DNA from: Spartinivicinus poritis
GTDB lineage: Bacteria > Pseudomonadota > Gammaproteobacteria > Pseudomonadales > Zooshikellaceae
Length of the DNA stretch: 64,000 nt
Assembly: GCF_028858535.1 (NCBI RefSeq)
Contig: NZ_JAPMOU010000010.1
Span: 100,676 to 164,675, forward strand
Direction: 5' to 3'
This document shows, piece after piece, positions 1 through 9,972 of this stretch (positions are counted from its first letter, which is position 1; every line of letters starts with the position of its first letter). Both the position numbers and the translations under genes were made by a program. The notes under the pieces were generated by a model that was given only the letters and a program-made list of their open reading frames with translations, was not told the origin of the DNA and did not search any database.

Positions 1-717
1 AAACGCTGTCATTCGTAGGCGTTTACCTTGATAAATATCCTGAATATAAATACCAGGCCGGCCTTTACTGAAATTAACATATGCCACCTTTTTTGCATCA
101 GGTGACCAGGATGGTGAAAGAATAGGCTCTGAAGAATTTAGTATGGTTTTGGCACCAAACCCATCGGAGTCAGCATAGTTCAACTTATATCTAATCTTAT
201 TGGCGGCTGCTCGGGTAGAAGTGACATAGAGAATTTTGGTATCAAATGCACCAGGTTTACCTGTTAGCTTCTCATAAATATCATCACTAATATTGTGGGC
301 AACTTTTCTATGATTAGAGCTAGCATAGCTGTGTTCTAACAACTGTTGTTGTTTAATCACATCATATAAAACAAAGGTTGCCTTATAGCGGTTACCTTCT
401 TTTTTAACATTACCAATAACCAGATAATCGACACCTGACTTACGCCAGTCGCTGTACACCACATCTTCTTTGGTTTGTGGCAAGCTCAACATATTGCCAG
501 GGGCAAAGGGCTCAAATAAGCCACTTCGTTTTAAATCAGCACCAATTATTTCAGCCACATCATGAGGAGGGGTATCTCCTCCAAAAGGCACCACCGCAAT
601 AGGTACTGCACTATCATTGCCCTTAGTGATTTCAATGGTTAAGCCGGCCCAGGCAGATTGGGCCATAAATACTAATAACAGTGCTGTAAAAACAGCTTTT
701 ATATGTCGTCCTATCAC
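1..717 (-). CDS. tolB: TolB, Tol-Pal periplasmic beta-propeller protein (partial, N-terminal part)
   Basis: The first 239 codons are present; the C-terminal propeller blades lie beyond the left edge. TolB is the periplasmic protein that links the TolQRA motor to Pal during outer-membrane constriction at division. I translated it by hand from a GTG at 717, which overlaps the tolA stop (GTGA). The start gives a basic, hydrophobic signal peptide ending in AWA near residue 24, followed by the TolB N-terminal domain (stretches like IAVVPFGG and DLKRSGLF) and the first propeller signature (SEPILSPSWSPDAKKVAYV). It is the last gene of tolQRAB visible here. Identity is firm; the GTG start is inferred from the overlap. 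Confidence 0.93.
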   Translation of the reverse strand, partial: MIGRHIKAVFTALLLVFMAQSAWAGLTIEITKGNDSAVPIAVVPFGGDTPPHDVAEIIGADLKRSGLFEPFAPGNMLSLPQTKEDVVYSDWRKSGVDYLVIGNVKKEGNRYKATFVLYDVIKQQQLLEHSYASSNHRKVAHNISDDIYEKLTGKPGAFDTKILYVTSTRAAANKIRYKLNYADSDGFGAKTILNSSEPILSPSWSPDAKKVAYVNFSKGRPGIYIQDIYQGKRLRMTAF

Positions 718-1646
718 CCTGCTAAATCCTCCGGTCTAAAAACAAATCTCATACTACGAAAGTCTCTTTCAAAGGTTACAGAATTTATCTGTCGCACTTC
801 AGGAAAACGCTCTGCTTTCTCTACTGCACGAACAGCTGCACGATCAAAGGCGCTATCACCACTGGACTGAGTTACTGTGACATTAATCACCTCACCTGTT
901 GGCACCATCTGAATTTGCAGAACAACCTGCATTCCTCTTCTAGCGGTAGGTGGGCGACTCCAGTAGTTTTGTACTGTTTGAGTTATCACTCCAACAATTG
1001 CTGAAACTTTCTCAGCTTGAGTTGCAGCAATACGGGCATTTTCTTCTGCCTCCTCTTCCTCAGCTAACAGCGCCGCAAGTTCTGCTTCTTGGGCTTTTTT
1101 AGCTGCTTCTCGCTGTTTACGGAGTTTTTCTTCACGCTCCCGCTTTAACTTAGCTTCCCGTTCACGGCGTACTTTTTCTGCACGCTGTTTTTTTAACTTC
1201 TCTTGTCTTAGTTTTTCTTTACGGGCTTGCTCTTCTTTTTGCTTTTTCAGTTTTTCCTGTTTTAATTTAGCTTCACGTACTTTGCGAGCCTGCTCTTCCT
1301 TTTGCTTTTTCAGCTTAGCTTGCTGTGCTTTGCGTGCTTTTTCTTGCTGAATACGCTTTTGCTTTTCTGCTTCCGCTTTTCTTTTGGCTGCTTCTTTTGC
1401 TTTTTGTTCAGCCAGTTTGTCTTTATCTGGTTGTGAACGTGGCTTTTGTGCAGGTGGCTTTTTAGCTACGGCAGGTTTATTAGTAGCCGGTTTTAAGGCA
1501 ATCAGTTTTGCCTTAACGTGATCAGGGGTCGCTTTAACAGGAAACTGATGTTCCTTCTGCCAAATATTGGCCACTGCCAATATAGCAGTGATATGTAGGA
1601 CTATTGCTATCGTAGCAGGTAAGGTATAACCGTTAGGCAATCTCAC
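714..1646 (-). CDS. tolA: TolA, Tol-Pal inner-membrane linker
   Basis: TolA spans the periplasm and transmits proton-motive force from TolQR to TolB/Pal. The 310-residue protein has the three-domain plan: one N-terminal membrane helix (about residues 12-30), a long Lys/Glu/Ala-rich helical stalk (about 55-215) and a globular C-terminal TonB_C-like domain with the QNYWSRPP and SSGDSAFDRAAVRAVEKA segments. The stalk contains near-repeats of KLKKQKEEQARK, visible in the DNA as imperfect repeats around 1200-1330, so its length may vary between strains. It lies 15 bp after tolR and its stop overlaps the tolB start, so translation of tolB is probably coupled. Confidence 0.97.
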   Translation of the reverse strand: MRLPNGYTLPATIAIVLHITAILAVANIWQKEHQFPVKATPDHVKAKLIALKPATNKPAVAKKPPAQKPRSQPDKDKLAEQKAKEAAKRKAEAEKQKRIQQEKARKAQQAKLKKQKEEQARKVREAKLKQEKLKKQKEEQARKEKLRQEKLKKQRAEKVRREREAKLKREREEKLRKQREAAKKAQEAELAALLAEEEEAEENARIAATQAEKVSAIVGVITQTVQNYWSRPPTARRGMQVVLQIQMVPTGEVINVTVTQSSGDSAFDRAAVRAVEKAERFPEVRQINSVTFERDFRSMRFVFRPEDLAG

Positions 1647-1661
1647 AACAATAACTTCTTA

Positions 1662-2096
1662 TTAACCTGTTTGTTCCTGTGGATCGGTAATCAAGCCAAC
1701 ATTGGGTACACCGGCTGCTTGCAAGGCAGCCATTGCCTGAACAACTGTGCCATAGTCAACCTGTTGATCCCCCTTGATTAACACTAAGCGGTTAGGTTTA
1801 ACCTTCATTATTTTAGAAACCTGCTCCTGTATTTTTTCTAGGGGAACAGCTTGCTCTTGATCCTTACCAATATTGATGTAATACGTGCCATCAGGTTTTA
1901 CTGAAACAATAATGGCCTCTTCATCCTCTTTAACATCAAGTGGCTTTGCATCAGTATTTGGTAAATCAACATTAACCCCTTGGGTTAACATCGGAGCGGC
2001 TACCATAAACACAATCAACAGCACCAGCATCACATCAATGTATGGCACCACGTTGATTTCTGACATTGGCTTACGCCGAATACGTTTAGTAGCCAT
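1662..2096 (-). CDS. tolR: TolR, Tol-Pal motor subunit (ExbD family)
   Basis: TolR is the ExbD-family partner of TolQ in the proton-driven Tol motor. The 144-residue sequence starts with a short basic cytoplasmic segment, then the single membrane helix with the conserved ion-path aspartate (INVVPYIDVMLVLLIVF, Asp near residue 21), and a periplasmic domain ending in MAALQAAGVPNVGLIT, the TolR C-terminal signature. It is 5 bp downstream of tolQ and 15 bp upstream of tolA, in one operon. Confidence 0.97.
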   Translation of the reverse strand: MATKRIRRKPMSEINVVPYIDVMLVLLIVFMVAAPMLTQGVNVDLPNTDAKPLDVKEDEEAIIVSVKPDGTYYINIGKDQEQAVPLEKIQEQVSKIMKVKPNRLVLIKGDQQVDYGTVVQAMAALQAAGVPNVGLITDPQEQTG

Positions 2097-2101
2097 GCTG
2101 C

Positions 2102-2788
2102 TTATCCCTGCTTAACTCGTGTATGTACCTTACGGTGTAAAATACTGGAAAACTCATCAGAAAAGGTATCGTAACTATTTAATAGTTGATCAACCTTTGC
2201 AGAGTATTTGTTGTAAGCCACCACAGCAGGAATTGCAGCCAATAGCCCCATTGCTGTTGCAACCAGTGCTTCGGAAATACCAGGAGCAACAGTAGCCAAG
2301 GTTGCCTGAGTTTGATTAGCAAGCCCTCGGAATGAATTCATAATGCCAATAACCGTACCAAACAGACCGATGTAAGGACTGATTGAACCCACCGTAGCAA
2401 GAAAGGGTAAGTTTTGCTCTAAACGTTCTTGCTCCCTCGCCAAAGCCACTCGCATTGCTCGTTGAGTCCCCTCCATCACTGCATCTGGGTCTGCATTGGA
2501 GTCTTGCCTTAGCCGGGTAAACTCTTTGAAACCCGCTCTAAATAAATGCTCCATCCCATTATCAGGATCAGGCTCACTGGTGACTTGGCGGAATAATTTA
2601 CTTAAATCCATTCCCGACCAAAACCGATCTTCAAATGTAATAGCACTCCGTTTGGTATTAGATAATAAAAAACCACGTTGCAAAATCATTACCCATGACA
2701 CAATGGATGCCAACAGTAATATCAGCATCACCAGCTGTACAATCCAGCTAGCGCCGGCAATTAAGGACCAAATTGACATTTCTGCCAC
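2102..2788 (-). CDS. tolQ: TolQ, Tol-Pal motor channel subunit (ExbB/MotA family)
   Basis: TolQ forms the pentameric proton channel around TolR. The product has an N-terminal helix (WSLIAGASWIVQLVMLILLL) and the two downstream helices with the family motif PYIGLFGTVIGIMNSF and the stretch SEALVATAMGLLAAIPAVVAYN. I place the start at GTG 2788 because a GAGGG ribosome-binding site sits 8 bases upstream. An ATG at 2779 (MSIWSL) and a TTG at 2803 are alternatives. It is first in tolQRAB, 149 bp after ybgC. Confidence 0.95.
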   Translation of the reverse strand: MAEMSIWSLIAGASWIVQLVMLILLLASIVSWVMILQRGFLLSNTKRSAITFEDRFWSGMDLSKLFRQVTSEPDPDNGMEHLFRAGFKEFTRLRQDSNADPDAVMEGTQRAMRVALAREQERLEQNLPFLATVGSISPYIGLFGTVIGIMNSFRGLANQTQATLATVAPGISEALVATAMGLLAAIPAVVAYNKYSAKVDQLLNSYDTFSDEFSSILHRKVHTRVKQG

Positions 2789-2937
2789 AATACTTACCCT
2801 CAAGCTATTTTATGTAAGGTGACACTTATATATTAAGCTGCATTACATCCTGGGTAATACAACATAAAAGGTGACACAGCCTCAGCAGGCGAAAGGCCGA
2901 TCATACCACCTCTCTTTTCCCGTTTTCGTGAAATTAC

Positions 2938-3342
2938 CTAGAGTAATTGTATTTTTTGTTGCAAACTGGTTGGAATCATTGTTGGCCTCATATTAATAGA
3001 CGACACACAAGCCACTTTTACTTCAGCCTCGCAACATAAAACATTTGTCCGACAATTAACCACTTGTTGTATAAAAATAATAGCTACTTTTGTCAATTTC
3101 TTAACTATTGCTGTCACTTTTAATTCATCATCCAGCCTGGCTGGACTACGATAGTTAATTGATGAACTATGGACAACAAACATCACATTTTGTTCGAGAA
3201 GCGAATGCTGTTCAATCCCTAGACTACGTAATAAATCCGTTCTTGACCGCTCCATATACTTCAAATAGTTTACATAGTAAACAATCCCACCCGCATCGGT
3301 GTCTTCAAAATATACGCGGCAGCGAATCTCAAAGTTATCCAC
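2938..3342 (-). CDS. ybgC: YbgC-type acyl-CoA thioesterase (hotdog fold)
   Basis: This is a hotdog-fold thioesterase of the 4-hydroxybenzoyl-CoA thioesterase family, the usual companion of the tol-pal genes; it hydrolyses acyl-CoAs and is thought to serve envelope lipid metabolism. The motif EDTDAGGIVYYVNYLKYMER near residues 13-32 carries the catalytic Asp, and the 134-residue length is typical. The start is GTG 3342 with GAGG nine bases upstream. It lies between ruvB and tolQ on the same strand, as in Pseudomonas. Confidence 0.95.
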   Translation of the reverse strand: MDNFEIRCRVYFEDTDAGGIVYYVNYLKYMERSRTDLLRSLGIEQHSLLEQNVMFVVHSSSINYRSPARLDDELKVTAIVKKLTKVAIIFIQQVVNCRTNVLCCEAEVKVACVSSINMRPTMIPTSLQQKIQLL

Positions 3343-3430
3343 TCACTGTTTCCTCAAACAAAATAAAAAAACAAGCACCAAAAAGTGGTACAAAAAATTC
3401 TTAATACGCTAAAGTTGATAGAGTTTTGGG

Positions 3431-4438
3431 TCAAGACTCAGGCATAGATAAGCCAAAGTGGAGATAGGCCCGCTCAGTAACAACCCGGCCTCTGGGTGTT
3501 CGCATGATAAAGCCCTGCTGAATTAAATAGGGTTCCAATACATCTTCAATGGTATCACGCTCTTCGCTGATGGCTGCAGCCAAGCTATCGACACCCACAG
3601 GCCCCCCTGCAAATTTCTCAATCATGGCCAACAGTAGTCGTCTATCCATCTGATCAAACCCCTGGTGATCTACATCCAGCATACTAAGTGCCTGATCAGC
3701 AACCGTTTGGGTAATAATTCCTGAACCTTTTACCTCTGCAAAGTCTCTTACTCGCCTTAGTAGGCGGTTGGCTATTCGGGGCGTTCCTCGTGAACGTTTA
3801 GCAACCTCTACAGCCCCCTCTTCGTCTAAAGACACACCTAGTATATTTGCAGAGCGCTGCACAATCGTAGCTAAATGCTCAACTGAGTAAAATTCCAGTC
3901 GCTGAACAATACCAAAACGATCTCTCAGTGGCGAAGTTAGCAAACCAGCCCGGGTGGTTGCTCCTACTAGGGTAAAAGGCGGCAGATCCAGTTTAATGGA
4001 ACGTGCTGCTGGACCCTCACCAATCATAATATCCAACTGGTAGTCTTCCATAGCGGGATATAAAACCTCTTCTACCACGGGGCTTAAGCGGTGAATTTCA
4101 TCAACAAACAGTACATCACCCGCTTCCAAATTAGTTAGCATTGCAGCCAGATCGCCGGCTTTTTCTAACACAGGTCCTGAGGTGGTTTTAATTTGCCCCC
4201 CCATTTCATAAGCCAAAATATTCGCTAATGTGGTTTTACCTAAACCAGGCGGACCAAATATCAAGGTATGATCTAAGGCTTCGCTGCGTCGCTTCGCCGC
4301 CTCAATAAAAATAGTCATTTGCTCACGTACAGAAGCCTGACCAATATAGTCAGCCAAACGCTTTGGCCGAATCGCTCGGTCTTGGCTTTCCTCTACGGGC
4401 GTTGCAGTTGCTGCAATTAAACGATCCGTTTCAATCAT
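3431..4438 (-). CDS. ruvB: RuvB, Holliday-junction branch-migration ATPase
   Basis: RuvB is the AAA+ hexameric motor that drives branch migration with RuvA. The 335-residue product shows Walker A GPPGLGKT (62-69), Walker B DEIH (113-116), the arginine-finger segment [18 protein letters not shown] and a C-terminal winged helix ending in [17 protein letters not shown]. It sits 135 bp after ruvA, a slightly larger gap than in many relatives, with no hairpin seen between them. Confidence 0.98.
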   Translation of the reverse strand: MIETDRLIAATATPVEESQDRAIRPKRLADYIGQASVREQMTIFIEAAKRRSEALDHTLIFGPPGLGKTTLANILAYEMGGQIKTTSGPVLEKAGDLAAMLTNLEAGDVLFVDEIHRLSPVVEEVLYPAMEDYQLDIMIGEGPAARSIKLDLPPFTLVGATTRAGLLTSPLRDRFGIVQRLEFYSVEHLATIVQRSANILGVSLDEEGAVEVAKRSRGTPRIANRLLRRVRDFAEVKGSGIITQTVADQALSMLDVDHQGFDQMDRRLLLAMIEKFAGGPVGVDSLAAAISEERDTIEDVLEPYLIQQGFIMRTPRGRVVTERAYLHFGLSMPES

Positions 4439-4573
4439 CGTTTATAGATCACCTGTTTTATCTAACTCACTCCCCACTAATTTGAGGACATTGCAAAAGT
4501 AATGGATACGGAATAACAGGCACTAACCTTATTTTCTAGTACCCTTATTATTGCAACAAGCCTATGCTTTCAG

Positions 4574-5176
4574 TTACACCATTGCTTTTAACGCTTGGCG
4601 GATCAACTCTTCGCTGGGTAATTTCTGATCAGGCAGTGCTTTAATTGCCTTAGTTGCCTGCTGTGGTTTATAACCAAGAGATACTAATGCACTGATAGCG
4701 TCGTCTAAGTAATTTTCAGGAGCAATGACCTGTTCAGTAACACTTGTGGTTGAGTCTGAATCAATGGGTAACCAACTGGTTAACTTATCACGCATTTCTA
4801 CCAATAACCTTTCAGCTGTTTTTTTCCCGACCCCTGGCAGCTTCACTAGACTAGCCACGTCATTATCCTGAACCGTGCGCACAAAACTATCAGAACTCAT
4901 ACCCGACAGAATGGTGAGTGCCAGCTTTGGGCCTACTCCATTGACTTTAATAAGCACCCGAAATAGCTCTCGTTCTTGCTTAGCAGCAAACCCATATAAC
5001 TGTTGAGCATCTTCTCTTACCACAAAGTGTGTGTATAACACGACAGTCTGCCCTGTTTCTGGCAACTGATAAAAAGTGGTCATGGGCGCATCCACCTCAT
5101 AGGCCACCCCCTGAACATCAATTAGCAAATGAGGTGGTTGTTTTTCTAATAAAACCCCTTTAATTCGACCAATCAT
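4574..5176 (-). CDS. ruvA: RuvA, Holliday-junction DNA-binding subunit
   Basis: RuvA binds four-way junctions as a tetramer and loads RuvB. The 200-residue protein has the OB-fold start [15 protein letters not shown], two helix-hairpin-helix units ([19 protein letters not shown] and [19 protein letters not shown]) and a C-terminal RuvB-binding three-helix domain ([18 protein letters not shown]). It is 56 bp downstream of ruvC in the ruvC-ruvA-ruvB order. Confidence 0.98.
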   Translation of the reverse strand: MIGRIKGVLLEKQPPHLLIDVQGVAYEVDAPMTTFYQLPETGQTVVLYTHFVVREDAQQLYGFAAKQERELFRVLIKVNGVGPKLALTILSGMSSDSFVRTVQDNDVASLVKLPGVGKKTAERLLVEMRDKLTSWLPIDSDSTTSVTEQVIAPENYLDDAISALVSLGYKPQQATKAIKALPDQKLPSEELIRQALKAMV

Positions 5177-5232
5177 GACTCAATATTCTCGTTCATTGAC
5201 AGTTGCTTCATATTTAGCTGCAAGTATTTTAA

Positions 5233-5751
5233 CTAGCGAATTCTCCGCCGGCGAACACTTCTCGTGCCGGCAATTTTTATCAGACTCTGCTGGGTATGGG
5301 CATGACATAAAGCGACAGCCAGTGCGTCAGCGGCATCACTGGGTGGACATCGGTTCAAGTGCAACAGTTGTTGTACCATATGCTGTACCTGGCTTTTTTC
5401 AGCGCTTCCTTTACCAACCACTGACTGCTTTATTTGCCTGGCTGAATATTCAGATACTGGCAAGCCATGATTAACTGCAGCAACTATGGCAGCACCTCTT
5501 GCTTGCCCCAACTTCAATGCAGAATCAGCATTGCGTGCCATAAATACTTGCTCCACTCCCACTTGCTGAGGTGAAAACTGTTCAATAATGGTGGAAACAC
5601 CCTGAAAAATTTGGGCCAACCGATCTGGAAGTGAATCAGTATTAGTACGAATACAACCACTGGTTACATACTCACAGCGGTTTCCAAGTTGATTAATTAT
5701 GCCATACCCAGTCACTCTTGAGCCTGGGTCAATACCAAGGATAAGGCTCAT
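5233..5751 (-). CDS. ruvC: RuvC, Holliday-junction resolvase
   Basis: RuvC is the dimeric RNase H-fold endonuclease that cuts Holliday junctions. The first catalytic Asp is in [14 protein letters not shown] (Asp8), the Glu in [11 protein letters not shown] (Glu67), and the last acidic pair in the C-terminal [15 protein letters not shown] segment. The length of 172 residues is normal. It is the first ruv gene on this strand; the 440 bp upstream, to yebC, has no clear gene. Confidence 0.98.
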   Translation of the reverse strand: MSLILGIDPGSRVTGYGIINQLGNRCEYVTSGCIRTNTDSLPDRLAQIFQGVSTIIEQFSPQQVGVEQVFMARNADSALKLGQARGAAIVAAVNHGLPVSEYSARQIKQSVVGKGSAEKSQVQHMVQQLLHLNRCPPSDAADALAVALCHAHTQQSLIKIAGTRSVRRRRIR

Positions 5752-5961
5752 ATAAAACTATAAAGTCAGGTTAATAATACTGTACACATATACATAACTT
5801 GATGCCAATTTTATTTTTGAGCTTGTTTTTACAGCATGATTTTTTATATGAGTGGAAAACAGCTGTCAGTTACAAAGTAGCAACGTTTGTTACTAAAAAC
5901 CTGTACTTTAAACGCTCTTTTGGGCGTAGGCTTACAGTAAAACTAATAAAAAGTAAAAACG

Positions 5962-6051
5962 ATGGAATCACCCTGGCTACTACTCAAAATATCGGCCACT
6001 ATTGGTCTACTTTTTTTGCTGATGCTACTGGGCTGGTGGCTAGTCGCTTAG
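5962..6051 (+). CDS. Possible 29-residue single-span membrane peptide
   Basis: An ATG at 5962 opens a short frame ending in TAG at 6049-6051. Its product begins MESPWLLLK and then has one continuous hydrophobic helix (ATIGLLFLLMLLGWWLVA), like many small inner-membrane peptides. No Shine-Dalgarno sequence is evident and it lies antisense to the surrounding operon. It may be chance in an AT-rich gap; I give it low weight. Confidence 0.2.
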   Translation: MESPWLLLKISATIGLLFLLMLLGWWLVA

Positions 6052-6096
6052 TTGAGTATTCAAAAAAGCAGTTTTAACTTACTTGCCTAGCAAGTC

Positions 6097-6131
6097 CATT
6101 AGGCCATACTCATGTCATTTATGGCCTAATG
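6097..6131. repeat. Perfect 12-bp inverted repeat (hairpin)
   Basis: CATTAGGCCATA at 6097-6108 pairs perfectly with TATGGCCTAATG at 6120-6131 across an 11-base loop. It lies 65 bp beyond the yebC stop on the minus strand, so it could end or protect the yebC transcript. There is no U-run on either side, so it is not a canonical intrinsic terminator. Confidence 0.6.
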
Positions 6132-6195
6132 AGAACAATAGTTATGGTTGGAATGGTATTCTCAGTGTTATGTACAACAGATAAAGGTGTACTGG

Positions 6196-6933
6196 TTACT
6201 CTAATGCTTCAGCAGGAAAATCCGCATTGGTGTAAACGTTTTGCACATCATCCAAGTCTTCCAGGCGATCTATCAACTTGATTACCTTTTCTGCCTGATC
6301 TTCATCAAGTGCCACCACTGTTGATGCAATCATGGTCACTTCTGCATTAGCCGGCTCCAAACCAGCCGCTACTAAAGCATCTTTAACTTGACCAAAATCT
6401 GCTGGATCGGTAATAACATCAATAGAGTCGTCATCATTTGTCACTACATCTTCTGCTCCTGACTCAAGACCCACATCCATTAATTTTTCTTCATCTTCAC
6501 CCGGAGCAAAGCTTAATTGGCCTTTTTTAGAAAACAGATAGGCTACTGAACCATCAGTACCTAAATTACCACCATGCTTACTAAATGCATGACGTACTTC
6601 AGCAACCGTTCTATTGCGGTTGTCTGTCATTACTTCAACTAACACCGCTACACCACCAGACGCATACCCTTCATAAGTGAGTTCTTCCATGTTGTCCGCA
6701 TCATTGGTACCAGCACCCCGAGCAATCGCCCGGTCAATGGTGTCTCTGGTCATGTTGGCTGCCAGCGCTTTATCCATTGTTGCCCGCAGCCGTGGATTAT
6801 CTTCCGGTAAAGGGCCGCCCTGCTTGGCTGCAACAACAAGCTCCCGAATGATTTTGGTAAAAACTTTTCCTCGCTTGGCATCTTGAGCTGCCTTGCGATG
6901 TTTAATGTTGGCCCACTTACTATGACCTGCCAT
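6196..6933 (-). CDS. yebC: YebC/PmpR family transcription/translation factor
   Basis: This is a YebC-family protein of 245 residues, the full-length gammaproteobacterial type. The family has been described as DNA-binding regulators (PmpR) and as factors easing ribosome stalling at proline stretches. The N-terminus [20 protein letters not shown] is diagnostic, as are [14 protein letters not shown] and the acidic C-terminal part. It lies between aspS and ruvC, its usual place, with a terminator-like hairpin separating it from aspS. Confidence 0.97.
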   Translation of the reverse strand: MAGHSKWANIKHRKAAQDAKRGKVFTKIIRELVVAAKQGGPLPEDNPRLRATMDKALAANMTRDTIDRAIARGAGTNDADNMEELTYEGYASGGVAVLVEVMTDNRNRTVAEVRHAFSKHGGNLGTDGSVAYLFSKKGQLSFAPGEDEEKLMDVGLESGAEDVVTNDDDSIDVITDPADFGQVKDALVAAGLEPANAEVTMIASTVVALDEDQAEKVIKLIDRLEDLDDVQNVYTNADFPAEALE

Positions 6934-7021
6934 AAATCTTCCTCGCTAAGATAAAATCAAAGAGAGATAACCTGTTAAGGACATTTTTAAAGATGCCCCT
7001 TAAGTTAAAAGCAAATAAGAC

Positions 7022-7053
7022 AAAAAAGGGTTAGCCGATCACGGCTAACCCTT
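7022..7053 (-). terminator. Intrinsic terminator after aspS
   Basis: AAGGGTTAGCCG and CGGCTAACCCTT form a 12-bp stem with a four-base loop. On the minus strand it is followed by a run of six T, 15 bp past the aspS stop codon. Confidence 0.88.
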
Positions 7054-7067
7054 CAGAGATAATCTAA

Positions 7068-8840
7068 TTACTCTGCAGCATTTGGCTTGCGGAGTCTGAT
7101 ATTTAGTTCTCGAAGCTGCTTATTGTCTACCTCCCCTGGCGCATCTGTTAACAAACAGGCTGCTCTCTGGGTTTTAGGGAAGGCAATCACCTCACGAATT
7201 GAGCTAGCTCCAGTGAGTAACATTACCAAACGATCTAAACCAAATGCTAAACCACCATGAGGAGGACAACCATATTTGAGGGCTGATAATAAAAAGCCAA
7301 ACTTTTCTTCTGCTTCCACTTCATCAATACCCAGAATATTAAACACCACTTGCTGCATATCTTGCTGATGAATACGAATAGAGCCGCCACCCAACTCACA
7401 ACCATTCAGCACCATATCATAGGCTCTGGAAAGGGCTTCTTCAGGGTTTTGCTTAAGTGCTTCTACACTACATGCAGGCGCAGTAAATGGGTGATGGAGT
7501 GGGGTTAAATTACCTTCGCTGGCATCTTCAAACATTGGGAAGTCAACTACCCACAAAGGAGCCCACTCATTCTTATAAAGGTGTAAGTCTTCACCTAGCT
7601 TAATCCGGAGAGCTCCCAGGGCTTCGTTGACTACTCTGGCTCTATCTGCACCAAAGAAGATAATGTCACCGTTTTCAGCACCCACAGCTTCCATTACCGC
7701 CATTACTTGTGACTCGATATGTTTCACAATAGGTGACTGCAACCCTTCAACACCTTGGCTAAGATCATTGACTTTAATCCAAGCCAACCCTTTAGCCCCA
7801 TAAATACCTACAAATTTTCCATAATCATCAATTTGCTTACGGGTCAGCAGGTTAGCTCCATTAGGTAAACGCAGTGCCGCTACCCGGCCTTTGGAATCAT
7901 TAGCAGGCCCTTTAAATACTTTAAATTCAGCATCTTTAACTAGGTGGTCAATATCAACCAACTCTAAAGGAATACGTAGGTCAGGCTTATCACTACCAAA
8001 GCGTTGCATCGCTTCTCGATAAGTCATTCTTGGAAACTCACCGAGCTGTACGCCTAACAAGTCATCAAACACCTGGCGGACTAACCCTTCAGCCATACCC
8101 ATAATGGCGTATTCATCCATAAAGGAGGTTTCAATATCAACCTGAGTAAACTCTGGCTGGCGGTCTGCTCTTAAGTCTTCGTCACGGAAACACTTGGCAA
8201 TTTGATAATAGCGATCCACCCCTGCCATCATCAGCAATTGCTTAAATAATTGGGGAGACTGAGGCAAAGCAAAAAACTCACCTGAATGGGTACGACTAGG
8301 AACCAAATAATCTCTTGCTCCTTCTGGGGTAGCACGAGTTAAAATGGGTGTTTCAATATCCATAAAGTCGTTTGACTCAAGATATTGTCGTATAATAGAC
8401 GTCAGCTTCGCCCTAACTTGCAGCTTTTCAAACATTTCTGGGCGGCGCAAATCCAAATAGCGGTATTTTAAACGGATATCCTCACCCACCTGAACATGTT
8501 CATCCAACTGAAATGGAGGTGTAGCTGCAGTATTTAGGATTTCTAATGCACTGCCCAACACCTCTACCTCACCGGTTTTCATCTCAGAATTAACCGTGCC
8601 CTCTGGGCGATGTCTGACCCGGCCAGTTACTTGAATAACATACTCATTACGCACTTTATCAGCTAAATTAAAGGCGTCTTGCGTATCTGGATCAAACACA
8701 ACTTGTGCAATTCCATTACGATCACGCAAGTCAAGGAAGATAACACCACCATGGTCACGACGGCGATGGACCCAGCCGCATAAAGTTACTTCTTGGTCAA
8801 TAAACGAGGTGTTCAGTTCGCCACAATAATGGCTGCGCAT
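7068..8840 (-). CDS. aspS: Aspartyl-tRNA synthetase
   Basis: Class II synthetase charging tRNA-Asp. From ATG 8840 the product is 590 residues, the same as E. coli AspRS; this start has AGGG eight bases upstream, whereas the ATG at 8870 has no ribosome-binding site and would add ten residues foreign to the family. The N-terminal OB-fold anticodon domain ([20 protein letters not shown]), motif 2 ([16 protein letters not shown]), the GAD insertion and motif 3 ([13 protein letters not shown]) are all present. The HGG in the OB-fold, where E. coli has LGS, is the pattern I associate with non-discriminating AspRS; that reading is inference. Confidence 0.98.
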   Translation of the reverse strand: MRSHYCGELNTSFIDQEVTLCGWVHRRRDHGGVIFLDLRDRNGIAQVVFDPDTQDAFNLADKVRNEYVIQVTGRVRHRPEGTVNSEMKTGEVEVLGSALEILNTAATPPFQLDEHVQVGEDIRLKYRYLDLRRPEMFEKLQVRAKLTSIIRQYLESNDFMDIETPILTRATPEGARDYLVPSRTHSGEFFALPQSPQLFKQLLMMAGVDRYYQIAKCFRDEDLRADRQPEFTQVDIETSFMDEYAIMGMAEGLVRQVFDDLLGVQLGEFPRMTYREAMQRFGSDKPDLRIPLELVDIDHLVKDAEFKVFKGPANDSKGRVAALRLPNGANLLTRKQIDDYGKFVGIYGAKGLAWIKVNDLSQGVEGLQSPIVKHIESQVMAVMEAVGAENGDIIFFGADRARVVNEALGALRIKLGEDLHLYKNEWAPLWVVDFPMFEDASEGNLTPLHHPFTAPACSVEALKQNPEEALSRAYDMVLNGCELGGGSIRIHQQDMQQVVFNILGIDEVEAEEKFGFLLSALKYGCPPHGGLAFGLDRLVMLLTGASSIREVIAFPKTQRAACLLTDAPGEVDNKQLRELNIRLRKPNAAE

Positions 8841-8989
8841 TGGTAATACCCTATCTGCAATTTTATTCATAGGATTAGCAAGAATAGTGCATCTACTAGC
8901 AACAATGCACTAACAAACGGCCTTAATAGATTTTCTTGCTTAATGCCTGCTTCCAACACTAATCAATAGCAAGCAATTACTGCTTGTTC

Positions 8990-9268
8990 TTAATTACTCC
9001 CAGTTGCTGCTGGAGTTGATGTTGCTTTTTTTTCAGTTGCAGGCTTGCTTTTGCTTTCACCTGAATCAACTAAATTCTTTTTTGCACCAGTTTTAAAGTC
9101 TGTTTCATACCAACCAGAGCCTTTTAACCGGAAAGCAGGGGCTGAAAGTAGCTTTTTGAGTGCATCTACCCCACACTGTGGGCATGTAGTTAGCGGATCA
9201 TCGCTAATTTTCTGAATTACCTCATGGGTATGTTCACACTGGCCACAAAGATACTCATAAATAGGCAT
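8990..9268 (-). CDS. FmdB family zinc-ribbon protein
   Basis: A 92-residue protein with the FmdB/CxxC zinc ribbon: MPIYEYLCGQCEH, then CPQC about 25 residues on, then the PAFRLKGSGWYETDF motif. The tail is Lys/Ser/Thr-rich and low in complexity. Function is not settled; in many proteobacteria the gene lies just upstream of aspS, as here (150 bp), so it probably shares its regulation. Confidence 0.92.
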   Translation of the reverse strand: MPIYEYLCGQCEHTHEVIQKISDDPLTTCPQCGVDALKKLLSAPAFRLKGSGWYETDFKTGAKKNLVDSGESKSKPATEKKATSTPAATGSN

Positions 9269-9382
9269 GGACTATCACCTTCTCTATCATTACTACTTAA
9301 CCTATTAACCTGCTTTACAAATCAACTCAATAAAAGAGCGCCATTATAGCCTAACTAGAGAGGAAATGGGCAGCCTTAGTAA

Positions 9383-9545
9383 GGGGCACCGCTAATAATT
9401 GTTTGCTGTCTCTGGCCTTCTGGTGAATTCGCAATCAAGGTGTTGATTTGAAGGCATGCTGATAAAAAGCAACAACACCGAGCGCGGGTTTACCAGAAGG
9501 CCTATCAGGCAGCGCAGAGACCAAAAACAATTAATAGAGGCGCCC
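9383..9545. repeat. Palindromic MITE-like element, family A
   Basis: The ends are imperfect inverted repeats: GGGGCACCGCTAATAATTG at the left, and the reverse of the right end reads GGGCGCCTCTATTAATTG. Inside, GGCCTTCTGGT (9414-9424) pairs perfectly with ACCAGAAGGCC (9492-9502), and GGTGTTG with CAACACC nearer the centre. The whole could fold into one long hairpin. The termini match those of the shorter element at 51122-51204, which suggests a mobile repeat family. No coding frame lies inside. Confidence 0.65.
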
Positions 9546-9972
9546 TAAAATATCAACCCTGGCTCACTGCCCTTAAGTGTTTACTTTCTGCTATTGAAGC
9601 AAACGCTTTCTAGTTTTATTTGACTACCCTCATATAGCCTGTCCAACCCTAACAAAATAAAATTTTACATACATGCTATGAATTAAAGATATAAACATTA
9701 AAACAACTTGCACCCAATTTAATAAATTTTTAATAATATTGCTTGAAAACTAAGCTATTTAATTAAGTCAGACTGTTTATTTTTTAAGCTATATTAATAC
9801 ATACTAAATCATGAGCGATCCCTATATTACTCACTCAAAGCATTTCATTTAAATGCAAGTAAATACCTTGTGCGCTAGCCATTTAAGCTAATCTGCCGCC
9901 AACTCAGTAAATGGCGTCAGAGAAAAACCTTAGGAATAGGTAATCATAAATACCTTAGGAGTAGGTTCAACA
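9546..9972. other. AT-rich leader upstream of porin 1
   Basis: After the palindromic element this stretch is AT-rich and has no gene. Near its end are two copies of ACCTTAGGARTAGGT (9927-9941 and 9952-9966), the second acting as the porin Shine-Dalgarno region. Confidence 0.5.

Larger units (their letters stand above)
5752..6195. other. Gene-poor gap between ruvC and yebC
   Basis: About 440 bases separate the two genes on the minus strand. The only longer frame (plus strand, 5799-6077) has no recognisable domain and no good ribosome-binding site, so I do not call it. The gap holds a possible 29-residue membrane peptide and a strong hairpin, each listed separately. Confidence 0.5.

Noticed and set aside
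1200..1340. Repeats in tolA DNA as a possible tandem-repeat element
   Set aside because: They are explained by the Lys/Glu-rich helical stalk of TolA.
5799..6077. 92-codon plus-strand frame between yebC and ruvC
   Set aside because: No recognisable domain, no ribosome-binding site, AT-rich composition; likely chance.
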